Assembly: GCF_901709675.1 (NCBI RefSeq)
Contig: NC_051100.1
Location: 10,510,786 to 10,574,785 of the forward strand
Length of the DNA: 64,000 bases
Direction: 5' to 3'
Origin: Syngnathus acus
Taxonomy: Eukaryota > Chordata > Actinopteri > Syngnathiformes > Syngnathidae
Position numbers and translations under genes: made by a program. Shown here piece by piece: positions 37,601-52,600 of this stretch. The stretch's first letter is position 1. Each line of letters begins with the position of its first letter. The notes under the pieces were generated by a model, which saw only the letters and a list, made by a program, of their open reading frames with translations, searched no databases and was not told where the DNA came from.

Positions 37601-40600
37601 CGTTGGCGATCATGTTTGTGGCCACAAGTTTGATAGTGGACTGGGAGGGTCCAGAGGAGGTGATGGTGGTCACCAGACAGGCCTTTAGGGAATCGCAGTA
37701 GTAGCTAGGATTGTCTGCACTCGTCTCCAACAGTAATTGTACGGCACGGTCCGTCTGAAAGCAAGACCAAAGTACAACCGAAGGTAATGACGGAGATATG
37801 GATAACAATAAGGGCAGCCTGAGAAAGGCAAGAAGTAATGACCAAACTATAGGGGGATGGATGATATCACCCTTTTTATCCGCTGGCCCTGAAGGCTTCG
37901 CTTTGTGCTAGTATCAGAGCTGAGTGACCTCTGTTTTTCTGCCTAGATAGGTGCGACACATCCAGTACAAAGCCTGCTGATTGCAGCCTGTGATTAGAGA
38001 GGGAACAGTGACATTGTGAGGTGACTACAATCCTCTTGGGCAGAGATCCTACAGAGGAATCAGGGGGCTGTTATCCTCCATCTCGCTTCATTTGGCCGAC
38101 AGCATAAAGCAAGGTTGGCTAACCGAATAAGCCACAAAACAACCTGCTCCATGGCAACAGAAGCTTACCACGGCTAGCCACAATATTAGGCACACCAATA
38201 CACTTGATTTAGCTAAATACTAAGCACAGATGACAGTGTCAAGTGAGTATTAAAAGCTTTGCAAAGGCAGACCTTGGTTTTCGAACGTCCCGGTTCTCGA
38301 ACAAATTGGAATTTGAATGAAAAATTCGAGATTTTTTGCTTCGGTTGTCGAACAAAATACGGAGGGCAAACCTCGCGAGATGAGCCGAAAGGACCCGAGA
38401 AAACCCGACCGCGCGGCCCGGATGCCGACTGACTCCGTTCTTTATTGTATTTTCGTTTCTTTGAGGATTGTATTAACCCTTAATCATGCCTCCAAAGAAA
38501 GCAAGTGGGAGCAGTGAAGCCATCCTAAAACACAAAGACGCCCTTAAAGCAATGCGACAGTGAGCGCCCGGCGCGCTGCAGTTGCGCGATCGGACCAAAC
38601 TAAGCTCCCTGCGCACTGAGGTCCACAATTTTGGAAAGTACATCAGGACTTTAAAAATATGTTCTAAATTTCAGCGACGGCTCTGTCACAATAATACGAC
38701 CAGCGCAATGCAGTTGCGCGGTCGGCGACGCGCTGCGGTTGCGCGTTCGGCGGTGCGCTGCAGTTGCGCGATCGGACAAAAATGCGCAAATGAAAAAATG
38801 CTTAAAAAAGGCGGGGTTTTTTTTAGTCTTGGAACGGATTAACATTTTTTTCCATTATTTGTAATTGGAAAAATAGATTCGGAATTCGACCGATTCACTT
38901 CTCGAACCGCCTTCTGGAACGGATTGCGGTCGAAAACCGAGATTTGACTGTATTGTGTTTAAGCAATGGCTGTATTGATCTCAGAAAGTGTAGCTGCTGT
39001 GTCTGTTTTATCAATCTTAGCTGAAGAGAGTCAATTGATCCATAAACTCTTATGAAACTTGACAATTCCCTGTGGTGGTGTATAAAAGCAAATGTGCAAA
39101 TTCACCCGACTGTGTACAAAGAGGGAAAGGCTGAAAGGGAATGCGGTGGAAGTGGAGTCGTTACCTGACCCAGAAGGAGGAGCTGGTCAGCACATTTCTT
39201 AGTATGCTCATAACTGGAGCGCTTCACTTCCTGCAGGTGAACACGATCCAACTGGAATTTCTGTAGGCGAATGCAGGTTATACAAAGATTTTTCAATATC
39301 AGCAAGTCATTGCATGGACAGAAAACTAATCACGCATTACACGGCACCAATAGTGATTAGGTGAATATAGAGGGCGGTTATACAGACATTGAATACAAGT
39401 TCATTATGAAGGTTTTAAAATATTTAAGAGCCACTCGTGTTTCTAGTGACGCAGTCCTTAAAAAATAAAGTGCCTTACTCCTTGTTATATTTCACAGCAT
39501 GCCTTCAAACTTGGCCATAGCATTAAAACTCTGATTGAAAAGAAATAAAGCATTTTGGTTAAGTGAGGAAAAATAGAAGACATGCAAGACATCACACAAA
39601 AATGGTGTGTGTGACTGCGTGAGCAGTGTGGAAATGTGTGTCGACTTCTGTGTAGAAAAGAGAGAAGCTCTATTATTACTATTCTTATTATTTTTTGCTT
39701 GCTTTATTCTTCAGTGAGTCACAGCTAAGGGGCATAAATCAAACGTGTTAAGAAGCTTCAGAGCAGTGTGTTCTCTGTTGGAGGCTCAGATATTAGTAAT
39801 TACAGCCAGGCTGCTGCCACTGCGGCTGTTGTATGACAACACAAACCAAACGTAGCTACAGACCGTCTGGGTAGTTTTTTTTTTTCCTCAAAGCCTTCTA
39901 TTTATGCTCACAGTGTGGCCCCTTATTAAGACGCAGCGGAACTTTCATTTAAACAAAATTGTGCATAATCTTTTTTATGAAATAATGGTGGCTTTGATGG
40001 AGTTACAGAAAGAGCCTTTCTAGAGGAAATTAGAAAGTCGCATTGCATTTCAATTATTCAACGCCATCTAAAAGATACTTCTGTTTATTTGTTAATCTTG
40101 TAGGCACAATGGAATAGTGGCATGCACGATTGCCTCGAAGTTCTATGATCCTGGGTTCGAATTACAGTTCTGGCTTCTCTGTGAGCAGTTTGAATGTTAT
40201 CACCATCCCTATGTGGGTTTTCTTCAATGGTATTCTAGCGCCACGAAAAGAGAAGGCATTTTTCAAGTTTTCACCATAATCTTCTATCCATCTTTTATAT
40301 GGGAGGAAAAGCTTAATGCGATCACCTTTAACCTTTCTTTTGTTACCTGTTTAAATGAAACCGACTAAAAAAAGGATGGAATTTGTAATTGCGTAATCCA
40401 AACATTAGAATTTGAAATGCTGAAACTTCCCATTCAATTGCAATATAATGAGTCTTTTCAATAAGTATTATGTTTGTCATGTCAATCAGGAATGAATTGT
40501 CACATTCTAAAGAAACATTTTCTTCAGGGTCCTCCGAGAGAATACATTTTTGACAATGGCCAGACATTCCCCCATACAGCTCTGGGCTGAACTCATTAGT

Positions 40601-43600
40601 CCTCATACATGTATTTTTGAATTATTTTTCAATTACATATGGGAGTGCAGCTGCATGTTGGTTTATGCATAAAATGTGCCATATGCTATTTCAAAGCGGC
40701 AGCAGGGTTTTCAGCATCAGCTGCACTGCTACTGTATGTGAAGACCCATCAGTTTCTGGGCAAAGGACCACACCTGGAGTTGGGCCTGAGAAGCGTGTTC
40801 AAATAAACAAAAAATAGCAGATATTCCTGATCTCATTAGCTCCATGGGCTTTGATCCTCTCATGAAGACAAATCACGTTGCAACATTCTGATCAATATTT
40901 CTTTTTGTAATGCCATGAAAATGGTCATACGTAAGACAGCTGGTGTATATACTAATGTGGTTAGTGGGGAATATTGGAAGTGCAGGTTTTTTTAGGGTAA
41001 AATTACACACTACAGGATATTAAGTCAATGGTTTACCTATGTGCACAGTATTTCCAATATTTAACAAGTGCGATATTGGATAGCAGTAATAAAATCCTAA
41101 TCGTCGCCATAGCAATGTTGTTAAAACGGAAGAGGACAAGGGACAGCTGCTACTGTTTACGAGGACTGTGCACGAATCGGTGGAGATTTGAGTGCTCAGG
41201 GAAAAGCAAGTATCAAATCGTATTTGTTGCACTTGGATCAGAATGCATCTTGTTATACTGTTGCGTGTGTGGTCCTTTTAATGAGAAGCTCAATATGTAT
41301 GACATAGCTATGCAGGGAGTGTGGGGGCAAGCGGTTTTGACATACCCTTCACCTGGAAGAGGATGCATGTGAATTTTAAATTAACAGGTAATATTTTAGT
41401 GGCAGGCAGACAACAGTTTGGTGAATGCCTGCCGTTGTACGTACTTTACAGTTCAATAGATTAAGTTTGTAAATAAGTAAATGTGAGGTTTTTGGGGACC
41501 CACCCTCTATGACGGTAGATACAACAGTAACATTTTACCGTATTTTCCGGACTATAAGGCGCCCATTTTAAAACTTTGTCCTTATATAAGGCGCACCGGA
41601 CAATAAGGCGCACCATTAATGCATCATGTCAAATTTTTAATCCAAATCAAATCATTCTCCATTTGATCTTTTTTATTTCCACTTGATCCATAGTCTTTTT
41701 GATTCATGATTCATAGTCTTCAGCGGGCCACTTATGATTGATTTCATGACACAATGCTTCGGGCCAGTTTAAATTTAGGAATTTGGGCCATATATAAGGC
41801 GCACTGTTTTTGAGAAAATTTTAGGTTTTTAGGTGCGCCTTATAGTCCGGAAAATACGGTAATCAAATTGCAAATCGATTCAAACGTCATCCACTAATTT
41901 AAACCTAAAGGATCAATGGAGCTTTTGGGTGCGAGTCTGAGCTTTACTTGAGTTTTGACTGACATAAATCTGTGGTCAACTCCCCCTTCTTGACTCTTTT
42001 TACTGACCTGGAAATAGGAGCTTTCGCACAACATGTCGTGGCAGATGTCCAGATGATTCTGAGGAGACTGCTGAGCTGATTCACTTTGAATCTGCCCCTC
42101 CGCTGTGGCCACACTGAGCTGATGAGCCTGAGCAAATGACTGGAGGTAGTGTGAGGCCACTGTCCAAAACTGAAGGTCAGACTCATCCCCGAACAGCCTG
42201 CAGTTTGCCACAACACCACCTCAGTCAACATCAAAATACTAATGCTTTCATTTTTGTATTTGCAGCTGTCTAATAAGCACATGTACTACATCTTTCAGCA
42301 CATGTTTTTTTTCCAACCTCACCACCACTCTGCCCAACGACATCCTGTTATTTCTATCGTCATTTCCCACTTCGAGCGTCCTTTAGCTATTTTGCACAGA
42401 CACACAGCTGTTGCTAGGTTACCAGGCTACATTAACAGTGGCATGATAACTTAGGATGGCCAGCTGCAGAGGCATTACAGATTCATGAGCTCTAGGAAAG
42501 CATTCTCATTATTTGCAAGCTGAAAAGTTTCCTTCATTCTCACCAACTAAATTGTATTCTAGACAGACTGAATTGTTTGACATTTGCAGGGGAACGTTAG
42601 AGCAGTTCCTGGCCCAGTACCTGACGTCATATTATGTTTATCTTAAGCAATTGTGATGCAATAATTGTTGCCGCATTCAACAAAACAATTTTTGGAGCAT
42701 TACAGCGAATCATCTGTCCTGGTCTGGTGACTCAGGATTTGCATAATAATGCTATTATTAATTACGTGGTAAGTTTTAAATTTTTTGAATTCTTTGTTAA
42801 TTCAATTCATGCAAAATTGAGTCCATTATTTGGCTGCAACCAACAGAAGTCCCGGGTCGAAGACGTATGCACAGTACTATTATTTTTTTTCTTATTCCTC
42901 CACCGACGATCAGTCAAATGTTTTGTTTTATTTTCAAATAACTATGCCATTAAAACGTTCGCAAACGCAAATAATAGGATATCATGAGTGTACAATTACC
43001 ACAATGATTTTGTAGTATACTTTCCAAAACAGAACTAGTAAATTGATGAGTATATTTCCCCAGTCCCTTAGTGGGCATTACTACTCTAACAATAATATAC
43101 AGTGTGCGCTTTTCAAAGCACTGAAATATGCTTTACGGAAGAAAAAAAAGAGCAAAATACTGTAAAATGTAATATGTGAAAAACTGTTGCAGTGTGCTTT
43201 TTAAATAAAGTTTAGTCAACCTGCAAAAGCTGTTTTGGACTGCCTGAAAGTATAAAAAGTTGGAAAAGCCTCAGGGGGAGAGGACACTGCATACTGAGAG
43301 AAACTCACCGTGAGACCAGGAGGCAGCGCTGCAGCAGGCTGAGCTCGGGGTCCTGCAGCACACTCTTCATGTCACTGGGGAGTCCATCACAGATACACGG
43401 TAAGACCAGACAAGCCCACTTCTGCATATATGCTGGCATCCACAATCCCCAAGTTGTCGTATTTTGTATAATTCTCATAGAAAAAAAACAATGTATATAA
43501 TCACTTCTTACAAAGATGAAGCAAAGCAAAAACTTACTTTGACAAAGAATTGAGCTGCTCCTGGATCAAACCTTTTATCTCGTCTTTTTCATTGTAGTCT

Positions 43601-46600
43601 CTGGAAAGAAAAACAAACGTCAACAACTAAAACAAAACTTGAACTTGCAAATTATAGCCTCGATTTAACCTTTTAGAAGTTCTGCCCCCTTTGTGAATAT
43701 TGTCATCTCAAAATTCAACTTGAAATGCCATTCCAAAAATTACACTGATTTGTTTGTGTTTGTTTCTTAATGGAATCGTGAAGACTTCACAGAACAAATT
43801 CTAACTAAATTGTAACATTGTCTTCAAAATACACTAATTGATGAAGCCATTCATTAATTAGATGTATGTTTTACTAGATTCACACCACTATTAAATACAT
43901 CGCTGTCATCCTAGTCATTTCGTGGGGACTTGCAGAGTGACAGTTTTAGACCAATTCTACCGAGGGGGGCCTGTCTAGGGCATATTCAACCTACATACAG
44001 CTTACAAATATCAATTCACAGTAGCCGCATTCAATAAATGCTACTCATAGAACGGGTTGTTGAAACGCTGGGTATTCCACTCCATTGCTTTTTGTTGATA
44101 ATGAATAAAAAAACATTACATCCTGTTTTTGTGCCGCGAAAATGGATAACAAAGCGACATTGAGACAGAACGAGATGATGGTGTTGAGAGAGATGAAGAA
44201 AAGCAATCTGAGTGCTACAGAGAGAAAGCCAGAGGACTTGGAAGACACTGGTTTTCAGAGAAAGATTGAGACCCTGAGAGAGAGCCAGCTGAGTGATAAA
44301 CAAGCAGAGTGTGTGAGACAGAGACAATATAGTATAAGTACACAAGCACTGAATTAATCATCTCGTTTCAATTGTTGAAAAACATATTTGCCAGTTCAAT
44401 GAGTGTGTGTGCGCATGCATGCATGCATTATTTCTATTATGTACATTAAAATTAAGATTGTTTACAGCAGGGGTGTCAAACTCATTTTTGTCGCGGGCTG
44501 CATTGTAGTCATAGCTTTTTTCGGAAGGCCATTATGACTGTCAACCCAAATGAATGTATGAGCACCTCATATTATATACAGTAAAAGCTACAAAACAAAC
44601 TGACAAATAACTCCTTTTCAAATCAGGCGTGTAAAAACTGGTCAAATATTTATAATATTTTGCAATTCTAGTAATGACACACGAATTTGATGCACAATTT
44701 GTCTTCGCGGGCCACATAAAATGATCTGGTGGGCCGTATCTGGCCCCCGGGCCTTGAGTTTGACACCTGTGGTTTACAAGATTGATACACGATATATCCC
44801 TTAAAATATGCAAATCTGAAGCATAAAAGATGTATAGCTTAAATAAATACCAGACACTGGCTATATATAATTCAATGTAGGATAACTAAATACAGGGACA
44901 TAATTTTGACAATAGTGTGGTGTATATGTGTGTCTGTATTTTAACTATAGACAAAAGCACAACATTTCAGTGACCCAGTATTTAAATACGAACATTTATT
45001 ATAACGGACTACTGTTGTAGGCTTGTTTGGTTTTCTATTGAGGTAAATTCAACTAACATTACCTAGTACAAGCAAGCAATCAACTTAAAGCTGACATTGC
45101 CACCTGGTCCCACAGGCGGATATTAAAATTCATAAAGTTAGCTTGGCCCAGCTGCCCTCCCCAATGCCCCACAACTGCCATTAGTCTTGCGTGTGCAAAA
45201 ATTGAATTTGAAGAGTCGCCTCGTATTTGTTTTGAAGAACATTCCTGGTTCATGGAAACTAGTAACATTTGTGAGTTTCTTCTGGATGCTCAAACATATA
45301 GGTTTGTACTATGTATGTATGCTCAAATGTCTAATTTAGGGAAAAAAATCACGTTCTATTATTGTTTGCGATACACACTTATAAGTGGGACTGCTTGAAC
45401 TTACACTTGTGTAATGTCCATCGTGAAGGTCCCCGACCACGGCTGCAGTAGAAGGAAAGCCTTAAGAGTGAGGGCAGCTCGGGGTAGCAGCAGATATGGG
45501 CACCACACTGAATCTGGACATATTGGTCACACGGGCAGACAGAAAAAAAAGTGTTAGGAAGAGCAGACCTACACCACACAAATTTAAATTCAACGTACCA
45601 CCCATTCTTTTTCATTCTTAATAGTCAGCTTTTGGCTTACCGGTGAGATCTTGTTCATCCATACGATAGCTAGCGGACTTCATGGCCATTTCCAAAACTC
45701 GAATACAGCCGTCGTCTGAAGCCAGCACGACTTTGTCCGAAGTGCACCAGTCAATATCTAGGATGCGGTAGTTTACGTTGCGACCAATGCGCATGCTGCT
45801 GACCATTTGGACCTACAAGGGATTATAACCAATGCAGATGAACACAAACGGTTTATTTCTATGCTGTTTAAAGACCTACCTAAAAACACAGATGTCATCT
45901 GGAGGAATTAGCTATGACAAAATCCTTAAATGATTTTGAACAAATAAAATGCAGGATGGACAAGGGTAGACAGCAAACAGCCTTTTCAAACTGCTTTTTA
46001 ATGGGAACGTGCTCAAGTGAGCGTCTAAGCCGGCTGTCAGCATTTGGGAGATTTCTCCTGCTCCTCCCTTGCTTCTATGACGGCTCCCCTCTCTGCAACT
46101 TCATCCATCTGCTCTCTGCCTTTTACAATTGGGGACTGAGCGGTGCATCTTATCTCTGTTCCCATAAAGCATCCAGCCATGTTCCCACAGCCTACAATGC
46201 TAAATACACAAGACAATAAACCTGTGTCCACCTTTGCAGGCCCCATAACTCATTCCTGCTAGAAAAGCTATGTTGTGTATATAAAGGAAAATAAAGTCCA
46301 GTCTGTTAAAGTTGTAAAAAGCATGAAATTGAGCTCAAAATAGGATTGTCAAATATTATTTGAGATATGTAAAAGTACAAGTCCAAGTCAGGATTGAAGG
46401 CGCTTTAAGGAATAATTAACATCTCTGTGGCTTGCTTTTCGCTTCTATTTATCTATACAAAGCTTATTAACCTTGACAGTGTGTTTGTACAGCAAAATGT
46501 TGCATTTAATGTGACGATTTGTTTAAGACCAGTCAGCGTTTGATGAGCTATACAAGGTGAATGGTCTTGGCACTCAAAACAACAGCACGAATTGAGCGAT

Positions 46601-49600
46601 GTCACACATGCAAGAAGATAATTTTTTTCCACTTTGTTTGAGCGTGTCTATGGGAATTAAGCATTGCAGAAATGTAGAAAGCACCATAGTTAAATACATA
46701 TGTATCAATTCTCATAAGCTCACATGAAGCCTTACATCTTTGGTGTCCCAGACCTCTGCTCCATCGGTGTACATAACCAAGAGCTTCTGGTTGCCTTTGC
46801 CTGGGGCAAAGCGAATTTTCTTCACCCAGCTGCGGTGAGTTGGTATTCCCCTAAATATCAATGGCATTGGGGCATTTAGTCATCTTAAAATTCGTGTTAT
46901 CACCCATTATGCAAACCTGCATCTAAAATTTCATCCTTGGTGATTTTTGTTTTTTTACATGTTCTTTTTTGACTACAAGAAAAACCTGACGATAGGGATC
47001 AGCATCTGTCTGCAATGTTTACATTACCAATATTCAAGTAGGATTCACCAAATTTTAGACGTTTTAATTCCATTCAATTCAAGACAAATCTTTCTGACAA
47101 ACAAAAAAACCAAACATTAATAATTAAATACACAAAGAAAATATAATAATATTTACTGCGGTGAATACATAACACTGAACCAACACTTTGTATTTGTCGA
47201 AAGCCGATTGGCTGCAATCTAAATTATTCCTTGGGCTCAAATAATTGTAATAGGAAACACGCTGAAAGCATTACATCGTGCATTTAAAATAAATACATAG
47301 CTACATGAATGTAAAAAAATATTTAAAGGGAAAGTCAAGTCAAAAATGTTCTTCACAAATATATGTAAAAATACCTTGACAAACGTGCTTTAAGGTCCCA
47401 GAAGTTAAGATTTCCATCCACATCACCGAGCACCAGGGTATCACCTTTCCAGGCAATGCAGGCAATACTACCCATACTGCCCTGCAACATATTAAGACAA
47501 TTCCACATTTCCAAATGGAACCCGATCACTGACATATTTGTGTTTTGGATGCAAAGCAAAAGCGAAAAAGGTCTATTAATATTTATGACAGCAAGGCGGT
47601 AAACATGCATGGATGAGTTAAAGTTAGATTATGTCACTAGACAAGACTGGTGCTTTGGAGTCGCTGTAAGCGTCTCACCTCCAGTCTGTGTGGTGTAGCT
47701 GACAAGATAAAACATTTTGGGCGTGTTTGTGTCAGTATGCTGACACAGATATGAAGGCTGCAAAGCCTTTGGGGTATGCAAATCCATGTGAAATGAATCT
47801 GCATCAGTCATGAAGTTATGAAGGACTTCAAATCCCTCGATAACCCCTCTGGTCTCTACAACTGTACTAAGAGAGAGCGGGAAAACACACTTGCTTAAGA
47901 ATCCAATCTGCTGCTTAGAAATAGAACGTGATATGTGATTGTTATTCCTCATTACAAAGGCATAGAGCTAGAAGGCACGAAGAAATACTGAAAGCCACCC
48001 CAAGCTCTACGCCCGGAGAAATTAATAAACAAAAAAGCCATCCACTAGCATCCTATAATTACCACACAGGCAGCCACTCATTACACTCGGGCCTACTCTT
48101 CATAATTCAGAATTACGAGGTGTAGGAATGCCTTCAAGAAAAAAAAAAAAACAGAGCCAAAATGACGACACAAACAAACAAAAAATAATTATAGTCTGGA
48201 CTCACATCAGGAGGGATACGGGCACCGTCTTTGACAGTGTTGCCCTCAACAGTGATATGGTAGACCTGCCCATCTGTGTCAGTGAACACAAAATGTTCCC
48301 TGGCAGATATGGCCTGGGTGGTCTCCGACTTGCTCTCTGCATCCTGCAGTAGGCTGGTGAAGGAATCAAACACATTTGCTCATCTGAAGTAACTGTGTGT
48401 GACCTATAAACCAAAGTGCTTTGGAGTGCTAACCTGATTACTGAGGATTCAACACTATTTTGCTCAGCGTCTGACACTGTTTGACGAGCCATGGCCTCCC
48501 TTGCCGCCATCTGCTTCTTCTTTAAACTCTTCAAGTTGTGCGATGGGGACCATTCCTTAAATTTGAGATTAGAAGAGCAAATCAAGACAAAGGGTTAAAA
48601 GCAGAAAGAGACAAAAGATGTGTTTTCATTCTCACATAAAGGTGCTAAAAAGCACACAATAGGTACTCCCCAATCTTACTCCCTAGGAACATCTGCCGGA
48701 GGACTATAGCGGTGGTCTTGGATCTCAGGTTTGCAATCAATATGGAAATAAGACAGCAATATGATACTGCGGAAGGCCAGCATGTATTATTAAAGATACT
48801 GGTGGTTTTATTTGCTCTGTAGAGAATTTTACAGCAGCACAGTAAAGTTTGTCCCATATAACTCTTCTTTTATGAGTATGGCCTAAAGATGCCATTGTGT
48901 CTTGCTGAGCAAGGATATTTTGTTAGAGAAATCATTCCAATTGCCCACATGAGCTCAGGAGGTTGTAGAATAACAAAAGGTAAGAGAAAATTACTAGAAT
49001 CATCAATGTCAGGGTTTTCCAGATTATCTTGATCGTATGATTATGTTGGAATGTAACCTGTAATAAATAACCTAGCTAGATTAGTTTTATGCTTATGTTG
49101 GAATGTAACCTGTAATAAATAACTTAGCTTGTCCCATCCTACACAACGTCGTAAAACATCCCCTGCTATGCTTTGACTAGAGGTCAAGGGCTTTCTCTCC
49201 ATCCAGTCCACTCTCACCCCCACCCTGTTTCTCTTAATAAAAATGCTCTTACAAGAGGCCAGAATCAGACCTCATTCGATCATCGCTGTACGCACAGCGA
49301 CGAATGGTTCTTCATTTGCAAATGCTTAAAAAGGGCATACTGTCTCCCGTGTGGTTCTTGCAAAAATAAGTTAGAGTGAGCACCACTCTAACAATTAACA
49401 TATTCTGTTTTAGGGATTATTGTGGGCAAAATATGGAAACATCAACAGCAGATGACAAACTTCATGTAGTCTTCAATTTTAGTTAAAGTAAATGTGTCAA
49501 TTCATGTCATGGAAAAGATACGACAGTTAACAAAAGAGATAATGAGTGGTTCATCTTTGTACCAGGGCCGTAACGGTAGGGAAGTTCTTTGCCATCTCTC

Positions 49601-52600
49601 GAAGAAGTGTCCCTGTCCTGACGTCCCACAGCTCCAGCGGTTTGTCTCTGAACACCACTACCAGGTACTGCCTGTGGATATATATGGGAAACAACAAAAA
49701 CATGACAAGAAACTTAATTTATGTATGTCTCTGGTTGCCATAAGTCTGGATAACTTCAGACCTTTCTTTCTTGCACGTAGGAGTAAATTCTTAAGTGTTT
49801 AAGTGCGTTTGCTTCTTCTCATGCAAATGCCATGGTAACCTTTTGTGCTTATACTTTGTTGTAAATGCCGCGGCTGTTACACAACCTGATGTCTAAATAT
49901 CTAATGTGACGCATTAAGAGTTGATCTTTGCTAACCCTTGTCAGTAATGGCTTTCTTGTCTGACTTTTTATCATAAATGTCTATCATGACTACGGTTAGG
50001 TTCTTGTTGATTAAAAAAAAAAAAGGTTTGAGTCTTCTGACATTCTAAATACCGTATTGCTGTCCATTTCCGACAGTTTACATGGTTCCCTGCACCCAAT
50101 TTGATTTCTTGTACTTGCTGGCCAAACCGATGCAAGTAAATTGAAGGTCTGAAATTGCCCAGTTATTACCTATAGGGCTACCCTATACACAATTGACTAC
50201 AAATCACTTGGCAACCAGGTGAACGCAAACGAAGTTCTGCAAGGAAAAAAAAAAGAAAAGAAAAAAAAATCTATACATTTAATAAGAAAAAAGAAATTCA
50301 TCTTAACTGGCCCAATGTGGAAAAGCATTTGATTGCCCCACATTAAATCATGATTAACTGTGATTCGCCACAAATTTTATATAGCTGCGTTAAATTACAT
50401 TGACCACATCCAAGAAAGATTCCTGCCAGATTTGGTGAATCAGAAAATCACTTAATTAGTGCCTAGAAGACAAAGTAGGTCTTAAAAAAAGAAATGCACC
50501 ATGCCACAATCTGAAGAAAGAAACAAAGTGACTACGATATATATCAGGGGTCGAGAACTTTTTTGGCGGACTGAGCCATAAATGCCCATTTTTTGAAAAA
50601 AAATTCCCGTGAGAGCCATACCATTTAAAAAAAACGATAGGTTAAATACAATTAAATGCATGCATTTTAATTAAGACCAACGATTTTTTGAGTGTACTAA
50701 TGTATTCTTTTTAATAACGTTTTTAACGTCGCCAAAAGAGCCATATCTGGCTCACGAGCCATAGGTTCCTGACCCCTGATCTATATCACTCTGGAAAAAA
50801 GTTACAAAGAAGGTTTTGGTACTCCAGCGAATCACAGTCAGAGCCATTATACACAAATTGGGAATAGTGGTGAACCTTCCCAAAGTGGTCAGCGGACGAA
50901 AATTACTCCATGAGTGCAACAACATTCCAAAAAGCATACGGGCTTTTTGCTCACCCCCATATAACAGTAAGAATGACAAAAAAGCAAAACTGGCATCCAT
51001 AGCAAAATCCCAAGGCAAAAAGCACGGCAAGCTGACAAAAGAGGCACACAATGACTCGTCTCACATTTGTCAGACAACATCTTGATGATTGCCAAATATG
51101 CCAAGCAGAAATATTATCAGGAATGATGCCACAACAGTAAAACTTGATGTGCTATCTTTAACACCTTGCATAAAACTAAAAATAACAAAGTTGATTAGAA
51201 GAAAAAAACATCCTATCGACAGTCAAACATGATAGTGACAGCTTAATGCTTCTCTACTCCAGGACCTGGATGATTGATAGGTAGGAATGAATTCTATTGA
51301 TTTTCCGAAAATGCTGCAGGTAAATCAATTGTGCATCATTTTTTGCCTTGAAGATCTAAAGATCCAAATCATAGTCTGGATTTAAATCCAAATGAGATTC
51401 CGTGGTACAACCTTCAACAGAGTTCAATCTCAAAAATCCTCCGACATGACTGAGTTAAAACAATTCCATTACAGCACTACATCACCACTTATCGCAACCA
51501 CTTGGAAATTGGCAAAAACAGATCACTCACTTCAGATGTGAAACCTTTATCATCTCAATGGGTGGCTCGTCATTTCCTCGCTCACCTCTGAATGCAAAAC
51601 ATCGTCCTGGAAAATAGGAACATATGCAATCAAGTGAGTTAGCTCATCAATGTACAGGTGAAAAGACCGATTCTTTCAATTTCACTTTAATCCTGGTTCC
51701 TCAAGGTATTGATCCACCTTTTAGAGCATTAGGGGAGGAAACAACCATCAACCTGCTCTTACCTGTAATGTAATCTACACTTTTCTCAGAATTACAGCCA
51801 TTAAATGAGAAATCATGCAGCTAGCCAAATGAAAGAATCAACACAAGATTGCCCTTCAGGTGTAATCGACAGTATCACACACACCAAAAGAGGTACTCAT
51901 CTGATTTGGTGAAAGCCATTTTGTAAAGTAGTTTATAGCAAAAAGGTTACAGTGCACAGCAGTTTGGCTCAAGGCTTTCTTGGGCGAGGATGACTCCACA
52001 TTAGTTTTATGTCAAGGCTGCATTAAAAGTACTGTATACCTAAAAGGAATAAACCCATATATAGGACTAATAAGAGACCACAAAAGGCTAAATTATCATG
52101 AACACAAATGATTGATCGGGGCAGGCAGGCTTAAAGGCATCTTTGGGATTTCAATAGCCAATTTTACATCACCTGGTTGCACTCAATGAGTATATCAGAT
52201 TCCACATCTGTTTGCGTGAACAATCTAGTTTGCGCCCCCCCCCCTTTTTTTTTTTTGCACAGCAAAGTGTGTGTTTCTCACCAGTAGGCATATCGACGTG
52301 CTGCAACTCATTCCGAACCAAGCCCATGTTGTTAGGAGAAGAAGTGGCAAACGACAGAAAACTGGTGAGACTCACCCACTCAATACCCCTGTGGAATGAA
52401 CATATAAGCAGAGTCAAAATAACATAGTAAATCAAATCAGCCAAGTGTGCAAAATGAATATTTTTTTTTTTAGAATTCTGTGAGCAGAAACTGCCCCATA
52501 ATGAGATGGTAAGGACCCACATGATTAATTAGTCAATTTTCCCCTGGAAATGTAAATGTGATGCGAAACAGTTTGGCCTCCTTGGCTTCGTTGGGGCATC

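Noticed and set aside
44142-44357. 71-codon charged plus-strand frame inside a wdr11 intron
   Set aside because: A/G-rich low-complexity sequence, antisense to the gene, with no family resemblance.
45399-45408. Alternative donor gtgtaa for wdr11 exon 20
   Set aside because: It would leave the exon two bases shorter and break the phase with the next exon; the overlapping gtaagt fits consensus and phase.
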